A program made the translations under genes and the position numbers. A stretch of 64,000 nt of DNA, from positions 8,614,501-8,678,500 of the forward strand of contig NC_003280.10 of NCBI RefSeq assembly GCF_000002985.6. The letters run 5' to 3'. This document shows, in pieces, positions 26,101 through 39,600 of this stretch. The notes under the pieces are model-generated. The model did not search any database. It had not been told where the DNA came from and worked only from the letters and a program-made list of their open reading frames with translations. Position 1 is the first letter of the stretch; each line of letters begins with the position of its first letter. The DNA comes from Caenorhabditis elegans (lineage: Eukaryota; Nematoda; Chromadorea; Rhabditida; Rhabditidae).

Positions 26101-29100
26101 TACCTATTGGTGGAGGGGGAGGTTTTTGCATTAAAATGAGAGTGTGAAATGATGCATACCAATGAGAATAGATGAGAGAGAAATAGAGAAAAAGAGATGA
26201 GTCATAAATGGTGTATCTGTAGAAGTGTGGAGAAGTATTATCACAGCAGGAGGAGGAGAAGAATAGTGAAATGATGCACATATTGATAGAAAATTTCAAT
26301 GAAACTGTTTGAAAACAATGCATTTTTTTAGAAAATTTTTAATTGTTTAAAGACACCTATAGTTGTATATTGTGGACAAGAATGTTTTAATTGTTATTAA
26401 TGTAGATATCCATGCAAATTTTTAAATTAAGTTTTTAGAATTAAGTCCGCAACTCAAAAAAAAAGAACACGGAATCAGTTTTGTATCATTCAAGAAAAAA
26501 ATTTATACAATTTTGAGCTAGACTTTTATTGTATTTCCAAGAATAAACCTCGAGTTTGGGTGACAAGAACCGGTTACGGTTTTAAAAAAACTTGAAAAAC
26601 GTTGACAACCAAACTTTTGGTGAAAATGATCTAATAAAATTTTAATGTCAATACAATCGATTGAAAAGATGACTCGATAAAATGCATCGAGAACGAGGTT
26701 CGATCGTCGGAAAAGGAGGCAAAGCAGGTCACTCAACTCCCTCCACCTCCTCCTTCTTCCCGCACCGATGTATATTCTCATTCCTTTGAAGGAAATGAAC
26801 GAACAAAAGTTTCTGTTTAACTGTCTGTGTCTGTTTCAATCATAAACTATCTATCTCTCCCTTGTTTGGCGCTCTCCAAGATGAGAGAAGCCACCCGATC
26901 GGAGGAGAACTGAGAAAGACAGGCTGTCTTTGGGTTCGCAGGGAGAGGTTAGTTCTATTCTTGATTGTTTATTTATCGTTCGAGCACTTCGAATGAACAG
27001 AACAAGCTTTTGTTTTATGCAGGAGTAACTAATAATGTGTGAAATGAAGTTAAAAAAGCAAATATGAAAGTATGAATAAAATTGTTATCTTAATAAAATA
27101 TAAGTAGTTTTTAGTAGTTACTGTCTCAACTTAGAGTGTTAACTATTTTATGGTAATTTGTTTAAACTAACAACACAAACTTTACTAATAGATTTGGAGC
27201 TCTTTCAACTCGTTCGGGCTGTTAAAAAATGGCTTTCAGCAAAGTGCTCCAAGGAAAATGAAAATGAATCATACTATCATGAATAAGGAAAGTAAAAAAA
27301 TGTTAGAACTACTTTTCCAGAAATGTATATAAAATTCGGATAAACTTGGAACTCAAGATTTGACATACCTTTAACTACATAACTTATGTCCAAGTTTTAA
27401 ATGTTTGAACGTACTTTGATTTTTTTTAAGCGAAATTTCAATTTTTAAGGCATATATAAATTGGCGCCAAGAGCAGACGACAGTATAATCATCTTCTCAA
27501 CGCATATCTCAACTTCCTGAGATCATATCGAGAAAAAAACCAACGATTTGCCACAATGAATAAACGATTGAAGGAAGGAGGTGGAAGAAAATGAGAAAAC
27601 AAGTTTACACTCACCCACGCACACTCATTTTGTTGGTAATCGAACGAACGAGAAACTAAGAAACAGTAACCAATTTTCGGATTAGAATCGACTGAAGAAA
27701 CGGATTATGGATTTGAAAAGAGAAACTCGTTTTTTGGAGGTAGTTCAGTTTAGGTATGACGATGTGAATTAAGGCATTAGATGAAAAAAAATCAGAAAGT
27801 AACTGGAGAGGTAAAGGTATGGAATTAAAGAATTGCTTTATCGAAACAGTTCAGAATTTTCGAGAAACCCTTTGAGGACAAACATGGTTTTCAAAAACCA
27901 ATGACAAATATGCATTCTGAAAGTAACCACAATTCTTAGAAGGCTTTTGTAAGATTTTCAATAGATTGAGTGAATGACATGCCACCCACTAGCATCTTTT
28001 AATTGAGATAATATAAGACGAGAAAACGAAATTCCGATAAATATAGAAATTGAAATTTCGGATGAACATAAATGAAATGAGTCAAATGGAAGAAGTGAAA
28101 AGAACGAGAGAATAAAGAAAAGATGAATTCGTAATTTCGGGTAAGTCGCCGCCTTTTGCCCTCTCCTTCATCTTATTCTAACCTGACGAAGAACAAGGTC
28201 AATACCCCATTCTTTTCAATGTCCCTTTAATACCATTTAACAGTGATGGCGCACTTACGGAAGAACACATCTCGAGAAATGGGTGCCAGATAACATCTCA
28301 CTTATCACGTTTGTGGCTGGAGTAAATACGGATTAGGTTAAGGGTTATAATTACACAAATATAATTAACTAGGTAATTACCTTAAGGCCCCATTAGAACA
28401 GTGTCTTCAAGGGAAACTTGTATTAAAAGGGAAAAATGTAGGAAATGACTTTGAATTATTTTTTAAATTTTAAAGCTGTGTTTGGTATCTAGAAATCGGT
28501 AATTTTAGGACAGTGATGTCACAAGCGTACTTGTTTGCAACCAAGCTCAAGAAATAAAACGATTTATACGCTGAAATTGTTCATAAAAGTTTATAAAATC
28601 AATTAAAATGTTTATTTTGTGTAAGTAGTTAGAAAAGGGTTTTGTGTAGTGAAAGCAATAAAAGTGCAAGAAGCACGAAGGCCATAGACATGAGAATCAG
28701 GAAAGGAAGTCACCAATTTTCTTGTCACGTCAGAATTCATGTGAATTACCACTATAACTTTTTTATTCGCAATTTCAATTTGACATTTAAGAAAAATGTT
28801 GTTTAAGTTAGTTTCAAGTTGAATTTTTTGGAATTTTTTGGGTAAAAGTGTCATTTCACTTGTGTTTTCAGAAAGGGCACAATATACAGAACCCATATAT
28901 GAGCGGAACCTTTAACAAAGATTTTTGAGAGTTCTAACTAATCTCCTAACTAAATAAATGTTTTAAAAGTTTCAAAAAGGAAAGAAAATTTATCGTTAAA
29001 AAATAGTAGTAATGTAATTAAATATATTACTGTGCTCCATATTGCCAATTTTATGTTTCAAAAGTAGAATAAATGTGGTATCGAAATGGTAAGTTCAAAA

Positions 29101-32100
29101 ACCGGACAAAATCTCATCAAAATGAGAAAACAACCACACCCTCGTAATATACTGTCCACACTGACCTACTGCACGCCCGAACCTAATAAAATTCAAATGA
29201 CTTGTCAACTTTTACGAGAGAAGATTCAACACATCTCAAGTTTCATATTGTTTCGACGCAACACAAAAAAAGATAGAAATATGAGACGTCTTTGGGTGCA
29301 CGGGGAAAAAAGTTTGACAGCTGTTGTGGTGAGTACACTTTAAAGGGAAACAACCAAACAGAAAAACTAGACTGATAAGCATCTAAATCGGTGTCCAGGG
29401 ATCTATTTGTCTATTTGGCAGACTAACACACAGTTTGCACGGATTCTGTGAAAAACGAGGAAAAATTAGAAAATTAGTTTACTTATAGAAATAAAACTTA
29501 TTTATGTATGTTTTGGAATAACAATTTGATCAAAACTTAAAATTCGAAAAGCTTCTCCACACTATAGCCAACTGGAGCAAGGAAATATTTTCTAAACGTT
29601 GCCTCCTTTCTTAATTAGTGCCTTGTTGTTTCTATTATGTGAATGGATTTAATTTTCTTGTTATATTTCTTCTCTCACAAGTACCAGATGTGACTGAGCT
29701 TCACCAAAAAAATTTCATGAGGGCCATAGTAACAGTGATTAAAGTATTAAAAACGAAAACAAAGCTAGAAGCGAATTTCAACAGATTGCAACTAGAAACT
29801 GCAAAGTGAGACAATAGGAAAAGTGTGATTCTTTTGTTGTTTTTGTTACAACTGACTGGGCGACTCACAAAGATTGATGGCTTCTGGCACAACTCGGTTT
29901 TATGAGTTTTCATTTGAGAAACACGCTGTTGCAATGAAAGAGGACAACTCAAGAAAATGGGAAGACAATGGGATGAGTAACACCTCGGAAATCGAGAAGG
30001 CTTTCATTTTTGTTTTTGAAAGTATTGAGCACAAACTTTGGAAACAATTTGGAAAAGATTCAGCTCAGATTTAAGTGTCATAGTTTCAAAGAACGAAAAG
30101 AGTAATGTCAAGAAAAAAGTTCACCAAATCAGATTGACCGGTTGCAGACCACGGGATGGTGGCAGTTTCAGCTGGAGTACCATGGTTGCAAATGCAAATG
30201 CAGCCTCAGGATCAGTGTTGAAGCTGGGGCGACGTGAACTACGACGATGAAACTCCAGCATTTCAGGTGATAACTACTTATATTGATCCAGATAGGTCAA
30301 CGAATTCAAAGACTGAAACCATACGGTACTTGTTGTTCGATGATCGTGACAAAATTATACAAGTTATTTTATTATTAGTTTGCATTATATACTTACTCAA
30401 AATAGTTTTCACATAGAATGCGTTTCAGTAAATCCTCTAAAATCCTTCTAGTTATTTTCTTTAGAGGAACCTGTTCAGAAGAAATTGAAGCTATTCGTAT
30501 TTCTTTCAACTTTTTTTTCTTTTCAGTCTTCTCAATATTCACAATCTTCCCATCTTCATAGCATTCTCAAATATTCGGAAACCCGCGTGGCTTATTGAAT
30601 AAAAGAAGACGATGAACGAGAAAAAGGTAAGGAAAACGTAAAGATAGAGGGTCCCTTCAGCTTCTTTTTCTTCATCTCAAAAAAAGGTTTGTTGTGGGTG
30701 CCTAATGTGAGTGAATGTATGTCTCTCTGCTCATCACCGCATTTCCAGCTGTTGTCGTTCTTCTTGTAAACGGCAATCAGCAGAAAGAACATATTCGGAA
30801 GTTTTCAGTGACCATAAACCTTTTATGAAAACTTTGGAATACGCTTTAAAGATGCTTAATGTTCCGAGAAAGCTATCCAAATTCTCAGAATAAGCTCATC
30901 TTCGCAACCCACAGGCTCCTAGTTTTTGAAGAATTCAACGATCAGACTTCAGTCTCTTCCATTTTAATATGTACTTTTCAATCTAATGTAGTAACAAGTA
31001 GTAGGTACTAAACTCCCTCGTCGCTCAAGAGCATTTCCGTGTTTCACTCTGCGTCTCTCATTGCTCCTAATCTCTCATATTTCTTTGCTCCCATATATCC
31101 TCGTACGTCTTGAACTCTGCACTGATAGATTGATAAGTGTAATAGATATTCTGTTCCCTATATTCTACATAACTTTTTGAGGTTTTTTATTTCTCTTTTG
31201 AATTCAAATTTTGAAATTTTCCAGTACTGAAATTTGAAATTCAAAAAAAATTTGTGAATTCACAATGAAGGCTTAGGCAGCCCTTTTTCCAGAATTCCTT
31301 GGGAATTTTGAATGTTTTGTTGTCTCTCACTCTCTTTCTATCTCAATTCGTCATTGTTTGAAAAATGCAATTTCGTTTGGTTTTTTGTTGGGAAACATTG
31401 AAATTGTTCTATTGTTTGTACTTGGTTTCTCGGCAGAAACTTTTTGCACATGTTCAGCAAGGAATTTCACTTGAACGAACTTTCCTGGCATCACAACTCC
31501 TAATCACATACTCGTTATTTCACAGTGATCATATTTTAACTTCGAAACTTCTGTAGGCCACTCTATTTCGAGTTGTGTTCTCCGCAAATAAATTAATATT
31601 ATACAATGTACATACCTATGTTTTTGTTGTTTCTTCTCTCATATCTGTATCAGTGAGTTAAATAATTTCCTATGCACTATTTCTTCACATTTCCTCATTT
31701 CCTTCTTCCTCAATTGATATCCAATTCCCTCGTTTTCATCACCATGACAATTTTGCCAGGAAATCTTCTTTTTTTTCAAATTCTACATTATTAGATTGTT
31801 TCAAATTAATTTCTGAGCTTTGAACAATGAACACCGAAACATTTTCAATGAAATTCGATAAAGCGTTGGCGTCCCAACTTTTTACGGGGTTTGTTGATCC
31901 AGGAAAAGGTGGTGGTACGTACCTTCGTAGAATTAGATTCGCTCGGTTTCACAACCAAATCTTTTGCCTTTTCTTCTCCATTTTTCGAGTAAAAGTCGCA
32001 ACTTTTCCGGTGCTGTTACTTTATGGCTGAACATTTTCCAATTTATCTTGGTATACTCTCAGTAAAATATCAAAGTTTTCAAAAAGTTTGACATTTCCCT

Positions 32101-32654
32101 TGCCATTTTTCTTGGCCGTCCATTTGATTATTGCATCGAAAAATAAATAAGAAACAAATATTATTTCGATTTGTTTTTCCAGTCTTTGTATACCTAAAAA
32201 TCCTAACTTTTGAGTGAAAATTGATCCTTTTATTTCCATTCGAAGAGTATGAAATAAAATGTGAATCAGTTTTCTAGTTGTTCTTACACCTAAATAACAC
32301 CATTTGTAACCTGATATTTATCTCCAAACTCTTGTCTAAATCGTGTGAACTCAGAGTTTCTTGTCCTTCCGTTTCTCCAGTTTTCTTGTCATTTTCCTTC
32401 TTCTTCTCTTTTTTCTTCTTCTTCTCCTTCTGCGTCATTTGCTGCTTCATTCCATTTGATGTGCTTGCTCACTGGCTCTTGCTCCTACACTCCTCCCATC
32501 TTGTTTTTCAGTCTTACACACATACTTACACACACTCATCAAATTCCTTTTGTCACTTTCGCTAATTCATTGTGATTGTTAGCCAAACACAAGCGTCGTT
32601 TTCTGATTTCGTCGAGACAACTATTTTGATTTTGAATAATTTTCAGAATCTTCT
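23173..32654. other. Long gene-free region between divergent genes
   Basis: About 9.5 kb upstream of both vab-9 (minus) and the ATG10-like gene (plus). I examined both strands and found no multi-exon gene, tRNA or family motif. Short ORFs such as 29874-30074 and 32278-32565 look like chance or low complexity. The left two thirds carry purine-rich blocks on the + strand (about 23,290-23,370, 24,180-24,290, 26,160-26,270, 28,080-28,130). The right part carries pyrimidine-rich blocks (about 31,015-31,095, 31,640-31,740, 32,385-32,450). Regulatory DNA for the flanking genes is the likeliest content; unrecognised non-coding RNAs cannot be excluded. Confidence 0.5.
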
Positions 32655-33641
32655 ATGACGGAACTCACAGAAGAACGGTACATTAGGGATCTTTCCACAT
32701 TTGTCAATAGTTCTCGTGGAGATGTTTGGACATTGAACAAGGTATTGTCTTAAAACAATCATATTTCCATTTAATTTTTATTTCCAGACTCCATACGGAA
32801 TCACGGCCAAACAATCAGCTATCTGCCGTTTTGATGATCAAGTTATAAATCGCCAAGCCCAATTTCAATTTAATCGAAAATTGGCTCGACTCGAGTTATG
32901 GTTTATGTTTTATTGTAGGAGTAAGTGCTTATTTCAATAAAATATTTCTCACAGACTACGATGTCGAATGTATCCTTAAATTTTTACAGATGGCCGACCA
33001 CTTCGAGTTCGTCAGATAGCCGAAATACTTGGCACAAAGCCAGAGGAAAACGATGCTATTGTTATCGAGTTGTCCACACATCCAACTCTACAAATCCCTT
33101 ACTACAAATTGTATAAAAATCCGGATGATGCTTCTGATTTGATTGGAGAAATACCAATTAGAGATAATTATATATTAAGGTAAGAGAACTGCAAAACTGG
33201 AACATTTGAAATACCTGCAATATATTTTGCAGAGCTTAATTAATAATTAACAGCATACCGAAAATTACCAATTTCATCCGACATCGTAGTCTAGCTAGAG
33301 CCATATCATAAGAAAAACTGTTCAGCTACAGTATTGCGAGTATTTGTCAAATTCACCAATTGTTTTTCTTGTTCCCCTTGATTTTATCAACTTAAAAAAA
33401 TAAACTATACTTGCTGGTACGGTATCTGAAAATTTTCAATCATGAACCTTATAGTGAATTTATTTTTTAAATTTAAACAATACTCAGATTGATAAAAGAG
33501 CTCATGAAATTCTGAATATTTTCCAGATGGATAAACGCATTTGGTGCTGAAGCTGGTTTGGGAACCAAGTGCAATAAGGAAACCTATTCTGAATGCAACT
33601 CATCTTGTAATCAATCAACAACAAGTACTGAAGACTCTTAG
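32655..33641 (+). CDS. ATG10-like protein lacking the catalytic cysteine (probable pseudo-E2)
   Basis: Four exons: 32655-32741, 32788-32920, 32990-33179 and 33527-33641; phases agree and give 174 residues. The ATG is 8 nt after a TTTTCAG site. It is homologous to atg-10 at 44646-45259: NGRPLRVRQ versus NGSPLPFRT, HPTLQIPYYKLYKN versus HPFMGVLYYNIHPC, and YILRWINAFGAEAGL versus YLMSWFSVYGQQIGL. Exon 1 is 87 nt in both, and all three introns share phase (0, 1, 2), with the same motif flanking introns 2 and 3. ATG10 enzymes form a thioester with ATG12 through the Cys of HPC. Here the aligned residue is Asn117, so conjugating activity through that site is not expected. A Cys/Ser-rich tail (residues about 151-174) is extra. 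A regulatory or scaffold role is inference. Confidence 0.78.
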
Positions 33642-34901
33642 TTTCAATTATTATGTTTTGGTCACAGCCCCTTCGATTGAATTGTCAATTAAAAACGGGT
33701 AATGATAATAAATTTTTGTCGCTGTCGAAATCGAACTTCTGTGTGTTTCAGATTATCATTGCACTATTGTTTTTGATATCAGAATTGATTTCAAAAACAG
33801 TAATGTCAAAAAGTATTCATACTTTGTCCTGTCTCATTAGGATTGATAAAAAGTAATACAACTTTCAAATTTTTGAAGTTTTCTTATCTGGAAACTTTAA
33901 ATTATAAAATTAATCGTTTTATCAGAATTGACCCTTCAATTAAATTTTTATCTCAATTTGAGTGACCACTAGCTTACTCGCTCCCTTACAATTAGACTAC
34001 AATTTTTTTTCAATTTCTTTTTCCTGAAACAAAAAAACCTTCTGATGCTAGAGACCTAGACAATATTTTGGTTTTTATTGAAAAAGAATGCCCCCACCAG
34101 GAAAATTGATAACACAATGCTGTAGTTTGTTGATCTATTTTGATTTATTTTATCAATTTTCTGCACATTTCAAGAATCACGCGCGCCCTTACAAAAAATC
34201 ACTTTGTTCCGCTCATTTTTTCTTTTGAGATATGCTTTCGAATTTTCAAACTTTTTTATTGAATTATTTGCTTTAAAATGTAGATCTAGTTACTATAAGT
34301 ACCTAAACCCAAAAAAAACCAAATTTATATACGTTCGAATAAAAAAAAACTCACTTAATTATTTTAAAATTTAAAATTTAATAAAAGTTGTATTTTATCA
34401 AACATAGAGGCGTAAAATATTTTATTTTATGAAGATACTATTTTTAAATTGTTGTCCTCTACGATTTCAGAGTACGCGCCAAACAATTATTCTCAAGTTT
34501 TTGCAAAAAATGGATGTAGATCACTGTTTAATATGTGAAAAATTAAGAGAATTATAAAAAGCGAGGGAAACAGTATGTGATCTTCGCGTGATCTACTCGA
34601 GTTTTTCACAAAAACTTTGGGTATTATCTCGATGCGCGCCCACTAGTTATTTATAAATGCGCTCTCTTCGAAGTCGTATTAGAAGAAAATGAAATGCATA
34701 ACGTTATTTTTCGAGATAGTTTTTAGTTCACTCAATAATATTTTTCTTTCCACTTTTTGCTCGTTTGGCTCTCAATTGTTCAATATACAGACTCAACGTC
34801 CAAGTTTCCTTTTTAAATTTATCAGAGTTTGATAGTGGTACTATTACTAGTGATAAAAGTAAGCAAACATTTACAGTTGACCAATTGCAAATTCCCAGAG
34901 C

Positions 34902-34965
34902 AAAATGTGTTCTCTGTCTTTTTTCAATCATTTGCCCTTTACACTCCGGTATCGGTCACTCCTTT
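34902..34965. repeat. Diverged duplicated segment, copy 1
   Basis: Starts aaatgtgttctctgtctttt and ends in tatcggtcactcc. It matches copy 2 at 35853-35931 with few differences over about 47 bp. It lacks an approximately 20-bp stretch present in copy 2 before the shared tatcggtcactcc. Same orientation, about 950 bp apart. Confidence 0.75.
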
Positions 34966-35852
34966 CATCTGGTCTATCACTTGTGGTATTTCTCTCCTGT
35001 TTTGATGTACTATGTTATATTGATAAAATTCAAAGAAAAGAACGAAAATAATTAAATGAAGTTCAAAAAAATTGACGCAAAAACGAAAAAGCCACGATAT
35101 GGGAGAAGCCAATTTTTCATATTTATTTCTCGCATAAAAACAACATTATTTCTCCATTTGGACCGTTTCAAATGACACCTGTAGGTGTAATTTTAGGTGT
35201 AGGTGTAGCCACGTAACCAAGAAATATGGGTATGTTTTTTCGTAACTTCGTCGTGTTCCAATTGTCTTGAATCTCTTTTAAAGAACATTCTCATTTGTTC
35301 CATCATGTTGCAAAACAACAGGTGTTCAGAAAAGCTCTCCCAGTTTGACCTTTGGCCAAAATTGCGGAAAATTTACAAGCGTATTTTCTACAGTCGTCTC
35401 ACACTAACACTCATGTAACCACTCTTAATTTTCGAGTCTCAAACAGCGAGGAAGTATTTTGTGATCTTCTAGGGTGGATCTACTTCAAATCGATAAATAT
35501 TATGTGTGTGACATTTTAGAGTTCTATGTACGCTCTTTTATTTTCAATTTGTTTGGGGTTTCTTTGAGCTGACCGCTTCTTTCTTTTTGTCACTAAAAGC
35601 TTTTATAATATTGCATTCATTTCATTTCACTCGTGAGCGTTTAGCCCGCCCTCTATTAACAGTATAAAGGGAGAACAAGAGGCCCCTGGCTTCACACTCT
35701 GGTTAATCGAATTTGATTGAAAACTTGACCAAAAGCGAGATTTTACTATCCCCTACCTCTGTTGTAAAAAGAAATTTACATTCCATTTTTTTCATAAAAA
35801 AATAAGCTTCTCCCATAAACAAACTAAAAGTACAAATGCTCACTCCTAGGGT

Positions 35853-35931
35853 GACATGTGTTCTTTGTCTTTTTTTCAATCATTTTCCCTTTGCACTCTG
35901 GCGCCCAGTCGTCCCTCTACTATCGGTCACT
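35853..35931. repeat. Diverged duplicated segment, copy 2
   Basis: Starts acatgtgttctttgtctttt and ends tatcggtcactcc, with about 20 extra bases relative to copy 1. Direct orientation relative to copy 1. Origin (local duplication or old dispersed repeat) is not known. Confidence 0.75.
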
Positions 35932-36633
35932 CCATCCCTCCCACCTCTCTTATCATCTTTTTTTCGTCGCTTTTCGTCAAAAAACTTGATCGTTTAGTTC
36001 GGCATTTTGCAACCGTGGTCACTCTTATCCATTGTTAAGTTGCTCTTTCAAATAATACTGTCATAGGTGGCTGACATGTTCCAAAACTCTATTTTAATTC
36101 AAATCAATACATGTGCTCATCGACGATGGTCTTGGGGGCGGAGCTTCCTCAAATCGATAAACCCTACATTCCAGCGTTCTGCGGTCTTTCAAAGAACGTT
36201 CTAGGTCATTCTGCAAAAACACACATCCACAATGTTTATCTCGTTTCTATCTCAGTGGGCAGGAACACCAAATTCAAAAATAGTGTCTTGTTAGTAAACA
36301 CCCTTACTCTCCTCCATCACATGTTTTTCTCTTTGTCCATTTCTCTCTGGTATTTCTCGAATTCTCTGCTTCTCTGCGCATATAACTGCGCGTTTGCTCG
36401 TTTTGACATGAAAATACTTACTATCTTATCCACTGGTTTTCCTATACAAGCTAGACAATAATATTTCTTATCAACTAGTTGTATGTATCTGTACAAAAGG
36501 GCAATATGGTTGAACTGTAGACTCCGATTTTCACTACTTTTCTCTTTTTTTTTTAGTTTCCATAAAACCTTTCGATTTTTAAACTCGACTAAAGAAATGT
36601 TCTTCCAGTTTGGTTCGAATGCATTGGGAAAGT

Positions 36634-39600
36634 ATGAGAGCGACTTTGCATCTCGAGGACGGGTCCACTTTTGTGGGCTCCATTTATGGAGCAACCAAAA
36701 GTGTAGTTGGAGAAATTGGTAAGTTTTCATCAAGTTTTTATTAAAATTTTATTTGAATTTTCAGTTTTTCAAACCGGAATGGTTGGTTATGTGGAATCTC
36801 TTACCGATCCATCATACGCCAAGCAGCTTCTCACACTTACATATCCACTTATTGGAAATTACGGAGTTCCATCTGCAGAGATTCTGGATCAGTTCAAGCT
36901 ACCAGCTGAATTTGAGTCTGACAGGATCTGGCCAGCAGCTCTCATTGTTGAGAAAATTTGTGTCGATGGAGAACACAGTCATTGGCAAGCAGTTCAGTCG
37001 TTATCAGAATGGCTCAGAAAAGCTGATGTTCCATGTCTTTCCGGAATTGATGTTCGCCAATTGGTGAAGAAAATCAGAGAGACTGGAACAATGAAGGTTA
37101 GTGATACTGTAGTTGGGTTAAAGCATTTTTTAAAAATATTTTTCCAACATCATGTTTTCAGGCGAAGCTTGTGATCGAATCAGACAATGCACAAAACTTC
37201 GACTACGTTGACGTCAATGCTGAAAATTTGGTTGACTTCGTGTCGAGAAAAGAGCCAGTTGTCTATGGATCCGGTGATCAAACCATTCTCGCAGTTGATT
37301 GTGGTCTCAAGAATAATCAAATTAGATGTCTCGCAAAACGAGGATTTCGTGTCAAAGTGGTTCCTTGGAATCATCCAATTGATACTGAAAGTGATTATGA
37401 TGGACTTTTCCTTTCCAACGGACCAGGAGATCCAGAAATTTGTGCACCACTGGTCGATCGATTAGCCAAAGTTATTGCAAGAGGAGACAAACCAATTTTT
37501 GGAATTTGTCTCGGACACCAAATTTTGTCTAGAGCTATCGGAGCGAAAACCTACAAATTGAAGTAAGTTTTACCAATTGATTTGAAGATATTTCAATTAT
37601 CATAACAAAAACCACTAAAAACACATGCATCAATTAGTTTGAAGATTAATTTTTTCTTTTTAATTACAACATTTTTTTCAGATACGGTAACCGTGGTCAC
37701 AATCAGCCATGCACTCATTATGCTACTGGCCGTTGCTACATCACTTCTCAAAATCATGGATACGCAGTTGATCCAGATTCACTTCCAGCTGATTGGAAGG
37801 CACTTTTCACGAATGAGAATGACAAGACCAACGAAGGAATTGTGCACTCGTCTAAACCATTTTTCAGTGTTCAATTCCATCCAGAACACACTGCCGGGCC
37901 AACTGATTGCGAGTTTTTGTTCGATGTTTTTGCTGATTCTGTGAGACAAGCAAAGAGTGGCACATTCATGAAGTTAGTTTAAAAATATGTTAACTTTATT
38001 AAAAGTTTATTTTCAGTGTCGATCAAGAGCTCACTCGTCTTATGACTTTCACTCCCATCTATCATGCCAAAGAACAGAGAAAAGTTCTCGTTCTCGGATC
38101 AGGCGGTCTCACTATTGGTCAAGCTGGAGAGTTTGATTATTCTGGGGCTCAAGCTCTGAAGGCATTGAGAGAAGAAGGAATTCGAACAGTTCTCATCAAC
38201 CCAAACATTGCTACAGTTCAAACCTCCAAAGGCTTTGCTGATTTCACTTACTTCCTTCCAATCACTAAAGAATACGTTACCGATGTGATCAAGAAGGAGC
38301 GACCAACTGGAATCTTGTGTACCTTTGGAGGTCAAACTGCTCTCAACTGCGCCATCGACTTGTATAAAGATGGAATTTTTGAGCAATACGATGTGCAGGT
38401 AAATACGAAACTACTTGATTAAGGAAACTAAAAGTTATATATTTTTCAGGTTCTTGGAACTCAAATCAACACAATTATGAAAACAGAAGATCGCGATTTG
38501 TTCAATCAAGAAATTTCGGCTATTGGAGAAAAGGTTGCACCAAGTAAAGCAGCGACGACCATGGAAGGTGCCATTGAAGCAGCTGAAGAGTTGGGTTATC
38601 CAGTTCTTGTCAGAGCCGCATATGCTCTTGGTGGACTTGGATCAGGATTCGCTGACAACCGGGAAGAGCTCATTGCAATTGCTCAACAAGCTTTAGCACA
38701 CTCAAATCAGGTTCTTGTTGATAAGAGTTTGAAAGGATGGAAGGAAGTGGAATATGAAGTTGTTCGGGACGCTTACGATAATTGTATTACCGTTTGCAAC
38801 ATGGAAAATGTGGATCCACTTGGAATTCATACTGGTGAAAGTGTTGTTGTTGCACCATCTCAAACTCTTTCTGACAGAGAATACAATGCTCTTAGAACAT
38901 GTGCAATCAAAGTTATTCGGCACTTGGGAATTATTGGAGAGTGTAATATTCAATACGCTCTGGATCCGTATTCCTTGACTGTAAGTTTGCAAAAGCTTTG
39001 AGTTAGAGAATTGTATTAAATTTGTATTATTTTCAGTATTACATTATCGAAGTCAATGCACGACTTTCTCGTTCTTCTGCTCTTGCCTCAAAAGCCACCG
39101 GATACCCATTGGCATATGTTGCTGCAAAGTTGGCATTGGGACAACATCTGCCAGTCATCCGAAATAGTGTCACTGGAACCACAACTGCATGCTTTGAGCC
39201 AAGTTTGGACTATTGTGTTGTGAAGATTCCTCGTTGGGATCTTGGAAAATTCGCTCGTGTCAGCACACAAATTGGAAGCTCTATGAAATCAGTTGGAGAA
39301 GTCATGGGAATCGGGAGATGCTTTGAAGAGGCTCTTCAGAAGGCGTTGAGAATGGTGTCCGATCATGCTGACGGTTTCTCTCCATACACATTCAGTCGTC
39401 CTACAACAGCTGATGATCTTTCAAAGCCTACAGATAAGAGAATGTTTGCATTGGCACGTGGAATGTATTATGGAGACTTTGATGTTGAAAAAGCTCACGA
39501 GCTGACACGTATTGATCGTTGGTTCTTGTTCAGAATGCAGAACATCGTTGATATTTACCATCGCCTCGAAAAGACTGACGTCAATACAGTATCTGCTGAA

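Larger units (their letters stand above)
33642..36633. other. Intergenic region upstream of pyr-1
   Basis: About 3 kb without a supported gene. It contains two diverged copies of an approximately 60-bp segment (34902-34965 and 35853-35931), a short degenerate repeat of taggtgta-type units at about 35,180-35,210, and several TC-rich runs. The end (about 36,540-36,607) is pyrimidine-rich and closes with TTCTTCCAG, a likely trans-splice acceptor for pyr-1. Confidence 0.55.

Noticed and set aside
32278..32575. Two overlapping plus-strand ORFs rich in Phe/Ser
   Set aside because: They translate a pyrimidine-rich low-complexity tract directly upstream of the ATG10-like gene; not protein-like.
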